NCBI RefSeq assembly: GCF_946404925.1
Contig: NZ_CAMJFM010000001.1
Span: forward strand, 1 to 64,000
DNA: 64,000 nucleotides
From: an uncultured Prevotella sp.
Lineage (GTDB): Bacteria; Bacteroidota; Bacteroidia; Bacteroidales; Bacteroidaceae
Direction of reading: 5' to 3'
The notes below the pieces were generated by a model. It ran no database searches. It saw only the letters and a list, made by a program, of their open reading frames with translations, and was not told where the DNA came from. Of this stretch, positions 44,072 through 52,643 are shown piece after piece. Position numbers and translations under genes: made by a program. Position 1 is the first letter of the stretch; each line of letters starts with the position of its first letter.

Positions 44072-45070
44072 TTATTTTGTCTTCCCAAATAGAATAGGCC
44101 ATTTCTTTCTGTTTATTACTAATGGTAATAGGATCATCTCTATGGCTAATGCGATGGCTATGCATTCGTACCAATCATATGTGATGTTAGTTATATTGAG
44201 TGTCTTTTCGATGATGTAGTCGATTAGCCCAATCATCATGCGATGGAGGCCAAAGATGAGTAATGTGCCGATTGAGATAATGGTGATGAGGCGACTCTTG
44301 ATGTTGTTTATTGTGCGGCTGAGGTAGACGAAGGCGAAAACTGATATGAGGTTGACCACATAATATAAGACGATGTGGAGTATGAATCTGTCTTCGTTGA
44401 TGTGCCAATAGAAAAGGATGAGGCTGATGAGTAGGGTGGTGGTGCCAATTGTTAAATCTTTTCGAAGATTCAATGTTTTAAGACGGTTCCATTGTTGGAA
44501 TAGATGGCCTAAGAAGAAGAAACAGAGGCAACGGATAAATCCGTGATAGGTGATGTATGGGGCGTAATGGTAGTATTTATTGGCGCCATAGAGTATCATG
44601 GTGATGATGGATAGAATCAGCATGATGCTCTTGCCATGTTTGTTCCGATTGATTACATCTGTCAGGATGTGCATTAGGAATAAGGCAATCAAGAACCAGG
44701 TAACACCATTGAGTTCACATGAGAAACTACTATTCAGTTGGCCAAGTATCGTACCGATAATCGGTTTGAGGGCATCATTCAATGTGATACCACCATGCTC
44801 TATATAGAACTTGATGAGCCAATATGGATAATAGATGGCATTATATATTATATAAGGTATAAGGAGTGAATAACCGTATTTCTTGGCTGACTCTTTGAGT
44901 GAAAGATTTTTTTTCTTGAGATATCCGGAGATAAAGAAAAATGTAGAGAGAATGACTGATGCCAAATATTGTAGATAGAAAGTATCTTCCTGCTGAGGCA
45001 GGTGGCAGAATACTACCACCGTCATACAGAAGGCTTTCGCCCAATCAATCCAGTTAATCCGTTCATTCAT
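44072..45070 (-). CDS. AT3-family membrane acyltransferase
   Basis: 332 aa from ATG 45070 (MNERINWIDWAKAFCM); the longer reading to 45166 would cover the promoter. AT3 catalytic region in VVVFCHLPQQ, with His in the same place as FGH of the neighbour. About 10 membrane segments. Paralogue of the 42788 gene. The -7 box ends only three bases before the ATG, so its mRNA would begin at the start codon. The gene is divergent from the third AT3 gene. Confidence 0.9.
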   Translation of the reverse strand: MNERINWIDWAKAFCMTVVVFCHLPQQEDTFYLQYLASVILSTFFFISGYLKKKNLSLKESAKKYGYSLLIPYIIYNAIYYPYWLIKFYIEHGGITLNDALKPIIGTILGQLNSSFSCELNGVTWFLIALFLMHILTDVINRNKHGKSIMLILSIITMILYGANKYYHYAPYITYHGFIRCLCFFFLGHLFQQWNRLKTLNLRKDLTIGTTTLLISLILFYWHINEDRFILHIVLYYVVNLISVFAFVYLSRTINNIKSRLITIISIGTLLIFGLHRMMIGLIDYIIEKTLNITNITYDWYECIAIALAIEMILLPLVINRKKWPILFGKTK

Positions 45071-45073
45071 AAT

Positions 45074-45105
45074 GCAAAAGTAACATTTTCTGTTGAAACT
45101 CACAA
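45074..45105 (-). promoter_or_regulatory. Promoter with no leader for the AT3 gene at 44072-45070
   Basis: Minus strand TTG (45103-45105), 20-base spacer, TACTTTTGC (45074-45082). The ATG starts at 45070, five nt past the G. Confidence 0.7.
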
Positions 45106-45124
45106 GAGTTCCAACTTTTTTCTG

Positions 45125-45133
45125 TAATTTTGC
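45125..45133 (+). promoter_or_regulatory. -7 box of the rightward AT3 gene
   Basis: TAATTTTGC, 9 nt from G to the ATG at 45141. No clear -33; the region is shared with the divergent promoter at 45074-45105. Confidence 0.6.
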
Positions 45134-45140
45134 ACGTGAA

Positions 45141-46196
45141 ATGGCTAAACAGAGAATAGAATACATAGATGCGATGCGAGGATTTACGATGATTCTCGTT
45201 GTCTTTGCGCATATCTGTCATTTCTGTCTGGGTGATTCAAGGATGGGATATAATGCTGTGTTTATTCTCTTCCGATTGCCATGTTTCTTTATGATTAGCG
45301 GTTGGCTGTTTGAGTCTGTTGCCATGCGTCCTTTTGGTGAGGTGGCTAAACATAAAGCCATGGTCCAACTGGTGCCCACTTTTATATTTCTATTACTTTT
45401 AGCGCCTCCGCCGTTTTTCTTTCACCAGTTGGGCACCTTGAAAGGTGGCTATTGGTTCACATTTGCTCTGTTTGAGTATTTTATCCTCTATATGATTGTA
45501 GTTAGGATAAGCAAAAAGTGGTCTTGGGTATTTGCGATACTCATAACTGTGGCTACCTATATTTATGCTCGATATTATGATAGCATCCGTTCTTCGGCTG
45601 ATGGCTATCAGTTGTGGATCATTGATTTTGGAGGATTCCTGAGCATTACAACTTGGCGCCTTTTTATCTTCTTTTATCTGGGTGCTTGGATTAAACGCCA
45701 TTTTGATGGATTTATCAGATGGACAAGTAAGCCTGTGGTGATAGCATTTATAACGATCGCATTCTTCTTGATTGCATCAACTTCGCATCATGATAATCTG
45801 CTGTTTGAGATGTTCCGCTTCTATGGTGGAGGTATCACAGGTATGGTCATGGTGTTTACCTTCTTCTGTCTTACTGCTTCATGGCTTAAGCGCTTGCACG
45901 TCTCAAAACCATTGCAGTATGTGGGAACTCGTACATTAGATGTCTATCTGTTGCACTTTTTCTTTCTTCCACGATTCCTGATGCCTTATGCTGCACAAAT
46001 CAAGGCATACGATAGTCAGTTCGTGGAGTTTGTTGTAATCATGGCTATATCATTTATTGTGCTGATGATGAGCTTGGGAGTGAGCTATATTATTCGTCTC
46101 AATCCTTTCCTGGCGCATTATCTGTTTGGCGTAAAGACTACATCAACTCGTGCCAAGTGTAGTGCCACAGATGATGCCACCAATTGTGAAAAGTAA
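45141..46196 (+). CDS. AT3-family membrane acyltransferase
   Basis: 351 aa from ATG 45141. AT3 fold with the catalytic His in YIDAMRGFTMILVVFAHIC, and many hydrophobic segments; diverged from the other two. The ATG 16 codons earlier lies upstream of the promoter and is discarded. Its last 59 bases overlap the convergent nucleotidyltransferase gene. It is the right-hand border of the glycan locus. Confidence 0.9.
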   Translation: MAKQRIEYIDAMRGFTMILVVFAHICHFCLGDSRMGYNAVFILFRLPCFFMISGWLFESVAMRPFGEVAKHKAMVQLVPTFIFLLLLAPPPFFFHQLGTLKGGYWFTFALFEYFILYMIVVRISKKWSWVFAILITVATYIYARYYDSIRSSADGYQLWIIDFGGFLSITTWRLFIFFYLGAWIKRHFDGFIRWTSKPVVIAFITIAFFLIASTSHHDNLLFEMFRFYGGGITGMVMVFTFFCLTASWLKRLHVSKPLQYVGTRTLDVYLLHFFFLPRFLMPYAAQIKAYDSQFVEFVVIMAISFIVLMMSLGVSYIIRLNPFLAHYLFGVKTTSTRAKCSATDDATNCEK

Positions 46197-47052
46197 ATCC
46201 ATCGCCCAAAATCTGTCCCAATTGATATTGTCCTTCTTCCTCAAGTGGTTCAAATGGCATGAACTTCTGATCAAGATTAAAAACCTCTTTCAGTAGCCAC
46301 ATGATGCCACGGGTAAATCGGGTTAATCCAAGATCCTTGATCACTTCCTCTAATGTGTTCTGTGGGAATTGGAAAACGCCTTTGTTGCCTTGTGCAAAGC
46401 GGATGACGAAGAATAAATCCATCAGATTGCGCATCAATAGTCGTTTCTCAAGGAACAGATTGTGCAAGTGAACCAGCTGGATTAATATGGTTGCTGCATG
46501 TGATGGCACTACCAGCTCGCCAGCCTTTCGGAACATCAGGTCGTTGTTCTGTAGCAGCCACTTTTCAAATCTATGATTACGCTTTCTCGATTTGCCAGCA
46601 CGTAACTCGGGATAGATGCGCACATTGATATCCGCCCATTGGTTCAGGTCAATCTGATTCTTGTAACCGAATACATATACATCGATGCCTTTGGTATAGC
46701 GGAGCGCCTGCAGCTCGCGATTGTAGAATCTTGTCAGGCCTGGGCCCGTCATCACCGATGAACGTAGATGGTGTTTCTGTAATTCTTCTTGCAGTGTGAT
46801 GAGTCGTCGGGTACCGCCACGGTTCTGCTCTTTGATCTCTTCGGCCTCCGACATCCAGTCGAGTGATAGTTCTTGAGGAGCTACGAGTCCGTACTCAAAT
46901 AGTTTGGTAACACCATGATGACATACGCCAACAACAGCCTGGTTTACTGCTAATTCATGGAACTTACGCCACTCGTCGGGTTCTGGAAATCGGCTTACGC
47001 AATCCAGTTGCCCCACTGAAACCTGCATTAACTCGAAAAATAGCTTCCTCAT
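46138..47052 (-). CDS. Nucleotidyltransferase-family protein (NTP_transf_5-like)
   Basis: 304 aa. Layout of PF14907: an N-terminal helical region, SSVMTGPGLTRFYNRELQALRYTKGIDVYVFG (likely metal-site Asp in KGIDVYV), then LVHLHNLFLEKRLLMRNLMDLFFVIRFA. Such proteins are often found at the edge of surface-polysaccharide loci and act with unknown small molecules. Cytoplasmic. It is separated from the next ABC permease gene by two bases, so it may share its transcript. Catalytic evidence is modest. Confidence 0.75.
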   Translation of the reverse strand: MRKLFFELMQVSVGQLDCVSRFPEPDEWRKFHELAVNQAVVGVCHHGVTKLFEYGLVAPQELSLDWMSEAEEIKEQNRGGTRRLITLQEELQKHHLRSSVMTGPGLTRFYNRELQALRYTKGIDVYVFGYKNQIDLNQWADINVRIYPELRAGKSRKRNHRFEKWLLQNNDLMFRKAGELVVPSHAATILIQLVHLHNLFLEKRLLMRNLMDLFFVIRFAQGNKGVFQFPQNTLEEVIKDLGLTRFTRGIMWLLKEVFNLDQKFMPFEPLEEEGQYQLGQILGDGFTFHNWWHHLWHYTWHELM

Positions 47053-47054
47053 AT

Positions 47055-47798
47055 CTATTTACAGTTTATATTCTTAACCAATAACAGTGTGATGCCAAGC
47101 GATAACACTGATGATGCGGTACATCCTATGATGGCATATAGCATCACTGCAAAGGCATTGATAGGTGCGAATCCGCCAATCAGCATACCGCAGAACAACA
47201 AAGGTAGTGTGGCAAGTGCCAATGCCGAGAGATTGGCGATGGTGGGCGAGAGGATTGCCAAGAGACTGGTGCGCAAAAATGGCATCAGGGCTTTCCATGG
47301 CGAAGCACCATTGCCTAACAGAAAATCGTATTGGGCGCGATTGCGCTGAAACATTGTTGCAAAGTTGCTCAGTCCGCGTACCAGCATGGCTGCTGAATGA
47401 CCTAAGAGTACTGCCATTATGGGGATAAACCATCTGGCAGTTATTCCTTCTATGGGCAGTACGGCAACGAGTAACCATAATCCTACGATTAAGGATCCTC
47501 CAAACAATCCTGCGCTGGCGGGTAGCAGATAGTTCTTTATGGACAGATGGCATTTGTTTACAACAATAAAACCACCCCAGATAGTCATGGCAATGAACCA
47601 TATGATGTTTATCCAGGTGCTGTTGATCTTATATACACCCCATACTATCAGCGAGAAAACTAACAATTGGATGATGCCACGTACCAATGCAGTTGCAAAT
47701 GGTCGGATACTTGGGCGGTCCAACACATATAGGGCTCCAAAGGGGATGATTAGCAATAATAGCGCTAAGATGGTATGTAGAATCAACGATGTTGTCAT
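47055..47798 (-). CDS. fetB: UPF0014 / FetB-like ABC permease
   Basis: 247 aa with about seven hydrophobic segments. Matches the FetB/YbbM group (ALVRGIIQLLVFSLIVWGVYK, NRAQYDFLLGNGASPWKALMPFLRTSLLAILSPTIA, LPLLFCGMLIGGFAPINAF). E. coli FetAB affects iron export and oxidative-stress tolerance; here that is by homology. It overlaps the ATPase gene by four bases. Confidence 0.85.
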   Translation of the reverse strand: MTTSLILHTILALLLLIIPFGALYVLDRPSIRPFATALVRGIIQLLVFSLIVWGVYKINSTWINIIWFIAMTIWGGFIVVNKCHLSIKNYLLPASAGLFGGSLIVGLWLLVAVLPIEGITARWFIPIMAVLLGHSAAMLVRGLSNFATMFQRNRAQYDFLLGNGASPWKALMPFLRTSLLAILSPTIANLSALALATLPLLFCGMLIGGFAPINAFAVMLYAIIGCTASSVLSLGITLLLVKNINCK

Positions 47799-48403
47799 AA
47801 CTTGAACTTGTTTAAATCAATTACTCTATTGGCATTTGCCACTATTTGAGGATTCCTGCTGGCTATCAGTACGCATTTGCCTTGTGCGGCTTGTTGCTGT
47901 AGCAGTTGGAGCAGCTGTATAGCTAACTCTGGTGTCAGATGCAATGCGGGCTCATCTGCTATCAGAATCGGTCTGTCTTCTGTTTCTGAGATGATTCTAT
48001 TTGCCAACAGGAAAGTCTCTTCTGCTGACAATGGCTTCGTCTCTGGTATCTCGTCAGTTGATGGCAATACTGTATTCCATACGCCGTACTCATCAGATTC
48101 AGTCTGACTCGCTTCTACTGGATATAGCTGGTGACGCAGCATATTGATGTTCTGTGGCAGATAGCACATGAATCGCCTGAAGGCGGGGGCAGAATGAACC
48201 GTCAGCAGCTCACCATCGACACTTACAAATCCTTCTGTTACGGGTAGAAATCCCATTAACGTACGGAGAAAAGCTGTCTTGCCCGAGCCTTCTGGGCCCG
48301 TGATGCAAGTCATCTCCCCGTCGGGTGCAATCAAGGACAGATTCTGTACCAGAATCTTCCCCGAAATGGATATTGTAGCGTCTTTAACCTCTAACATGGC
48401 CAT
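47795..48403 (-). CDS. fetA: FetA-like ABC ATPase, signature motif degenerate
   Basis: 202 aa from ATG 48403; a second ATG two codons on is as good. Walker A GPEGSGKTAF and Walker B RPILIADEPAL are normal, but the ABC signature is LSAEETFLLANRI in place of LSGGE, a marked change at the ATP sandwich. Partner of the permease gene. The -7 box sits about 10 nt from the start, leaving almost no leader. A TTG further upstream was rejected, as it lies in the promoter. Confidence 0.83.
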   Translation of the reverse strand: MAMLEVKDATISISGKILVQNLSLIAPDGEMTCITGPEGSGKTAFLRTLMGFLPVTEGFVSVDGELLTVHSAPAFRRFMCYLPQNINMLRHQLYPVEASQTESDEYGVWNTVLPSTDEIPETKPLSAEETFLLANRIISETEDRPILIADEPALHLTPELAIQLLQLLQQQAAQGKCVLIASRNPQIVANANRVIDLNKFKL

Positions 48404-48411
48404 TTGTTTGT

Positions 48412-48420
48412 GCAAAAATA
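48412..48420 (-). promoter_or_regulatory. -7 box of the fetA-fetB genes
   Basis: Minus strand TATTTTTGC, with TTG (48439-48441) at an 18-base spacing. ATG 10 nt after the G. Confidence 0.6.
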
Positions 48421-48463
48421 CAAAAAAATCTCGTCACACAATCAGTAATTACCTAATTTTTTG

Positions 48464-48472
48464 TAACTTTGC
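48464..48472 (+). promoter_or_regulatory. -7 box of aguA
   Basis: TAACTTTGC; the aguA ATG lies 11 nt after the G. Divergent from the fetA promoter. No clear -33. Confidence 0.6.
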
Positions 48473-48481
48473 GCCAAAAAT

Positions 48482-49468
48482 ATGAGCATAGAAACAAAAA
48501 ACGAAACTAAAAAGTGGCGACTGCCCGCAGAATGGGAGAGCCAATCTATGGTTCAGCTGACTTGGCCTCATGCCAAGACAGATTGGGCTCCGATGCTCGA
48601 GGAAATCACCAAAACATACAATGAAATGGCATCAGCCATCTCAAGTCGCGAGGAATTGCTCATTGTTGGAGAACCCAACAATGATACTTGGGCGCGCGAT
48701 CATGGCTTTATCACTTTGGTTGATGATGAAGGCCATGCACGATTGTTGGATTATTGTTTTAATGGTTGGGGTGAGAAGTTCGAGGCTGATCTCGATAACG
48801 CCATTAATCGTAGGATATATGATGAGGGTAAAGTAAAAGGCGAATATGTAGATTGTCTCGACTTTGTGCTCGAGGGTGGCTCTATCGAGAGCGATGGCGA
48901 AGGCACCATCTTTACAACATCATGCTGCCTGCTGGCGCCTCATCGCAATCAGCCTATGACTAAGGCTGAAATTGAGGCTCGACTCAAGCATGATCTCTGT
49001 GCGGAGCGTATTATTTGGATAGATTATGGTCATTTGACTGGTGATGATACCGATGGTCATATCGATACATTAGTTCGCATTGCTCCAAATTACACCTTAT
49101 TATATATAGGGTGTGATGATGAGACTGACGAGCAGTATGATGATCTGAAAAAGATGGAGCAGCAGTTGAAGGCCTTCCGTACATTGAAGGGCGAACCATA
49201 TAAGTTGGTAAAATTGCCATCACCTCGTGCTATTTATGATGAGGATGGTGAGCGATTGCCAGCAACCTATGCCAACTTTCTGATTATGAATGGTGCCGTT
49301 CTGGTGCCAACATATAACCAGCCTGATCTTGATGCTGAGGCTATGAGGCTGATAGGTGAGGTGTTCCCCGATAGAGAGATTGTAGGTATAGATTGTAGAA
49401 GTGTAATTAAGCAGCATGGATCGCTTCATTGCTGCACAATGCAATACCCGGTTGGAGTGAGAAGGTGA
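48482..49468 (+). CDS. aguA: Agmatine deiminase
   Basis: 328 aa. Converts agmatine to N-carbamoylputrescine and ammonia. The N-terminal MVQLTWPHAKTDW, WARDHGF and LEGGSIE motifs and the C-terminal catalytic cysteine C317 (SLHCCTMQYP) fit the AguA branch of guanidine-modifying enzymes. Its stop and last codons lie in a GTGAGAAGG repeat. The product is the substrate of the enzyme encoded 27 bases downstream. No arginine decarboxylase gene is in the window, so agmatine must come from elsewhere. Confidence 0.93.
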   Translation: MSIETKNETKKWRLPAEWESQSMVQLTWPHAKTDWAPMLEEITKTYNEMASAISSREELLIVGEPNNDTWARDHGFITLVDDEGHARLLDYCFNGWGEKFEADLDNAINRRIYDEGKVKGEYVDCLDFVLEGGSIESDGEGTIFTTSCCLLAPHRNQPMTKAEIEARLKHDLCAERIIWIDYGHLTGDDTDGHIDTLVRIAPNYTLLYIGCDDETDEQYDDLKKMEQQLKAFRTLKGEPYKLVKLPSPRAIYDEDGERLPATYANFLIMNGAVLVPTYNQPDLDAEAMRLIGEVFPDREIVGIDCRSVIKQHGSLHCCTMQYPVGVRR

Positions 49469-49490
49469 GAAAGTGAGAAAATTAAGTGAG
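49457..49490. repeat. GTGAGAAGG microrepeat at the aguA-aguB junction
   Basis: GTGAGAAGGTGAGAAAGTGAG followed by AAAATTAAGTGAG. The aguA TGA (49466-49468) lies within it. Confidence 0.65.
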
Positions 49491-49495
49491 ATAAT

Positions 49496-50380
49496 ATGCG
49501 TGAACTAAGAGTAGGATTTTTACAGCAGCATAATACAGCTGACACAAAGGACAATATCCTGAGATTGGGTGAGGGTATCACCGATTTGGCTAAGCGTGGT
49601 GCACAACTCATTGTGCTTCAGGAGTTGCACAATACCCTGTATTTCTGTCAGACAGAAGATGTGGATTTGTTCGATTTGGCCGAGCCAATACCAGGACCAT
49701 CAACCAAACTTTACTGCGAGTTGGCCAAGAAGTTAGGCGTAGTCATTGTGGCTTCACTTTTCGAGAAACGTGCTGCTGGCCTGTATCATAACACGGCAGT
49801 TGTCATCGAAAGTAATGGTGAAATCGTGGGCAAGTATCGTAAGATGCATATCCCTGACGATCCAGCCTATTATGAGAAGTTTTACTTCACGCCTGGTGAT
49901 ATGGGATTCCATCCAATACAGACATCCGTTGGAAAATTAGGGGTACTGGTATGTTGGGATCAGTGGTATCCCGAGGCTGCTCGTCTGATGGCCATGCAGG
50001 GTGCAGAGATGTTGATCTATCCTACAGCCATTGGTTATGCTGATAATGATACACCAGAGGAGCAGCAGCGTCAGCGTGTGGCTTGGCAAACAGTGATGCG
50101 TGGTCATGCTGTGGCAAATGGCCTGCCTGTGATAGCTGTTAACAGAGTAGGCTTTGAGCCAGATCCGTCTGGTCAGACGGCTGGCATCAAGTTCTGGGGT
50201 ACATCGTTTGTGGCTGGTCCTCAGGGTGAGATTATATACGAGGCTTCAATAGATGAAGAGGAGAGCATCGTGGTTGAGATGGATATGGATCGTTCTGAAC
50301 AGGTGCGTCGTTGGTGGCCATTCCTGCGCGATCGTCGCATCGACGCCTATGGCGACATCATTAAGAGATTCATCGATTAA
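49496..50380 (+). CDS. aguB: N-carbamoylputrescine amidase
   Basis: 294 aa nitrilase-fold enzyme. The Glu-Lys-Cys triad is clear: E43 (VLQELHN), K116 (KYRKMHIP) and C153 (LVCWDQWYPE). It hydrolyses N-carbamoylputrescine to putrescine, completing the agmatine route begun by aguA. Likely homo-oligomer in the cytoplasm. The region before glnN is a further G/A-rich repeat rather than a promoter. Confidence 0.93.
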   Translation: MRELRVGFLQQHNTADTKDNILRLGEGITDLAKRGAQLIVLQELHNTLYFCQTEDVDLFDLAEPIPGPSTKLYCELAKKLGVVIVASLFEKRAAGLYHNTAVVIESNGEIVGKYRKMHIPDDPAYYEKFYFTPGDMGFHPIQTSVGKLGVLVCWDQWYPEAARLMAMQGAEMLIYPTAIGYADNDTPEEQQRQRVAWQTVMRGHAVANGLPVIAVNRVGFEPDPSGQTAGIKFWGTSFVAGPQGEIIYEASIDEEESIVVEMDMDRSEQVRRWWPFLRDRRIDAYGDIIKRFID

Positions 50381-50412
50381 AGGTGAAAAGGTAAGAAGGT
50401 AAAAAGGTAAAA
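50381..50412. repeat. AGGTGAAAAGGTAAGAAGG-type microrepeat between aguB and glnN
   Basis: AGGTGAAAAGGTAAGAAGGT then AAAAAGGTAAAA, the same AAGGTRAGA unit as the junctions at 6507, 49457 and 58391, beginning immediately after the aguB stop. Confidence 0.55.
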
Positions 50413-50435
50413 AATAAAAAAAGTAAAATATAACA

Positions 50436-52628
50436 ATGTCAAATCAACTAAGATTCCAAGTTGTAGAAGAGGCCTTTAAGAAGAAGGCTGTCGAGGTGAA
50501 GGCTCCATCAGAGCGTCCCTCAGAGTATTTCGGCAAATACGTGTTCACTCGCGAAAAGATGTATAAGTATCTGCCTATTTCTGTTTATAACAAACTGATT
50601 GATGTAATAGACAATGGAGCCCGTTTGGACCGTTCTATAGCTGATGCTGTGGCTGAGGGTATGAAGAAATGGGCCCTTGAAATGGGTGTTACTCACTATA
50701 CGCATTGGTTCCAGCCATTGACTGAAGGCACTGCCGAGAAGCATGATGCCTTTGTAGAGCATGATGGTAAGGGTGGAATGGTCGAGAAGTTCAGTGGTAA
50801 ACTGTTGGTACAACAGGAACCTGATGCTTCAAGCTTCCCTAATGGCGGTATCCGTAATACTTTCGAGGCTCGTGGTTATTCTGCTTGGGATCCTACATCA
50901 CCCGTATTCATCATCGATGATACACTTTGTATTCCAACCATCTTTATCGCTTATACTGGCGAGGCGCTCGACTATAAGGCTCCTCTGTTGCGCTCACTCC
51001 ACGCTGTGGATAAGGCAGCAACTGATGTGTGCAAGTACTTCTACGAGGATGTAAAGAAGGTACAGGTGAATCTGGGTTGGGAGCAGGAGTATTTCTTGGT
51101 TGATGAGGGCTTGTATTCTGCCCGCCCTGACTTGGTGATGACTGGTCGTACACTGATGGGCCACGAGAGTGCCAAGAATCAGCAGATGGACGACCACTAT
51201 TTTGGCACCATCCCCGATCGTGTGCAGGCCTTTATGAAGGATCTCGAGATTCAGGCTTTGGAGCTTGCTATCCCTTGTAAGACTCGTCATAACGAGGTGG
51301 CACCCAACCAGTTTGAGTTGGCTCCTATCTTCGAGGAGTGTAATTTGGCTGTCGACCATAACATGCTGCTCATGTCGCTCATGAAGCGTGTGGCTCGTAA
51401 TCATGGCTTCCGCGTGTTGCTTCATGAGAAGCCATTTGATGGCATCAATGGTAGCGGTAAGCATAACAACTGGAGTATGACGGCTGACAATGGTACACTG
51501 CTCCATGCGCCAGGTAAGACACCTGAGGAGAACCTGCGATTCGTGACCTTTATCGTCGAGACGTTGATGGGTGTTTATAAGCACAACGGATTGCTCAAGG
51601 CTTCTATCATGAGTGCCACCAATGCTCACCGTCTGGGTGGTAACGAGGCACCTCCAGCTATCATCAGCTCGTTCCTTGGTAAGCAGCTTACTGAGATTCT
51701 TGATCATATCGAACTGTCTGATAAGGACGACCTGTTCACCATCAAGGGCAAACAGGGTATGGAGATTGATATTCCTCAGATTCCTGATCTGATTATTGAT
51801 AATACTGATCGCAACCGTACATCTCCGTTCGCGTTTACTGGTAACCGCTTTGAGTTCCGTGCGCCTGGTTCATCAGCCAACTGCGCTTCAGCCATGATTG
51901 CCTTGAACTCTGCTGTTGCTGAGGCTCTGCAGAACTTTAAGCAGCGTGTTGACAAGCGCATCAAGAAGGGCGAGAGCAAACTCTCTGCTATTGTTGATGT
52001 ACTCCGCGAGGATATCAAGACCTGTAAGCCTATCCGTTTCGATGGTAATGGCTATAGCGACGAGTGGGTGGCTGAGGCTGCTAAGCGCGGACTGGATGTC
52101 GAGAAGTCTTGTCCAAAGATCTTTGAGCATTATCTCGATGCAGCCAGTGTCAAAATGTTCGAGTCGACCAAGGTGATGAACCGTAAGGAACTTGAGGCTC
52201 GTAATGAAGTGAAGTGGGAGACTTACGTCAAGACCGTTCAGATTGAGGCTCGTGTCATGGGCGATATGTCTATGAACCATATCATCCCTGTTAGCACTCA
52301 CTATCAGAGTCAGCTGATTAAGAATGTTCAGGGCATGAAGGATGTGTTTGATAAGGATGAGGCTGCTCAGCTCTCTGCTCGTAACATGAAGCTGATCAGA
52401 GAGATTGCGGAGCGTACGCAGCGTATTGAACAGTTGGTTGAGGAACTGACTGAGGCTCGTCGTATCGCCAACCGCATCTACAATATCCACGAGCGTGCTA
52501 TGAGCTATCACGATACCGTTTGTCCTAAGATGGATGCTATCCGTTATGAGATCGATCATCTGGAGATGATTGTTGAGGATGGCTTGTGGTCGCTGCCTAA
52601 GTATCGTGAGTTATTGTTCATCAGATAA
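50436..52628 (+). CDS. glnN: Glutamine synthetase type III
   Basis: 730 aa, the length of the large GSIII (GlnN) enzymes that are common in Bacteroidetes and differ from the GSI and GSII forms. Ligates ammonia to glutamate with ATP. Characteristic GSIII stretches: WDPTSPVFIIDDTLCIPTIF, NHGFRVLLHEKPFDGINGSGKHNNWS with ATP/glutamate-binding residues, NRTSPFAFTGNRFEFRAPGSS. It follows the putrescine genes by 55 bases of repeat. No GlnB/GlnK regulator is adjacent. Confidence 0.95.
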   Translation: MSNQLRFQVVEEAFKKKAVEVKAPSERPSEYFGKYVFTREKMYKYLPISVYNKLIDVIDNGARLDRSIADAVAEGMKKWALEMGVTHYTHWFQPLTEGTAEKHDAFVEHDGKGGMVEKFSGKLLVQQEPDASSFPNGGIRNTFEARGYSAWDPTSPVFIIDDTLCIPTIFIAYTGEALDYKAPLLRSLHAVDKAATDVCKYFYEDVKKVQVNLGWEQEYFLVDEGLYSARPDLVMTGRTLMGHESAKNQQMDDHYFGTIPDRVQAFMKDLEIQALELAIPCKTRHNEVAPNQFELAPIFEECNLAVDHNMLLMSLMKRVARNHGFRVLLHEKPFDGINGSGKHNNWSMTADNGTLLHAPGKTPEENLRFVTFIVETLMGVYKHNGLLKASIMSATNAHRLGGNEAPPAIISSFLGKQLTEILDHIELSDKDDLFTIKGKQGMEIDIPQIPDLIIDNTDRNRTSPFAFTGNRFEFRAPGSSANCASAMIALNSAVAEALQNFKQRVDKRIKKGESKLSAIVDVLREDIKTCKPIRFDGNGYSDEWVAEAAKRGLDVEKSCPKIFEHYLDAASVKMFESTKVMNRKELEARNEVKWETYVKTVQIEARVMGDMSMNHIIPVSTHYQSQLIKNVQGMKDVFDKDEAAQLSARNMKLIREIAERTQRIEQLVEELTEARRIANRIYNIHERAMSYHDTVCPKMDAIRYEIDHLEMIVEDGLWSLPKYRELLFIR

Positions 52629-52643
52629 ATAAGGCGCACAAAA

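Noticed and set aside
45093..45140. Extra 16 residues at the start of the rightward AT3 protein
   Set aside because: This segment holds the -7 box; the ATG at 45141 gives the usual AT3 N-terminus.
26382..46196. Complete capsule operon with Wzy-dependent export
   Set aside because: No flippase, polymerase, chain-length regulator or export genes are present, so the full pathway claim cannot be supported.
50994..51707. 237-codon minus-strand reading inside glnN
   Set aside because: Same reason: it lies entirely within a full-length GSIII gene and resembles no protein.
51888..52559. 223-codon minus-strand reading inside glnN
   Set aside because: Shadow of glnN; not plausible as a gene.
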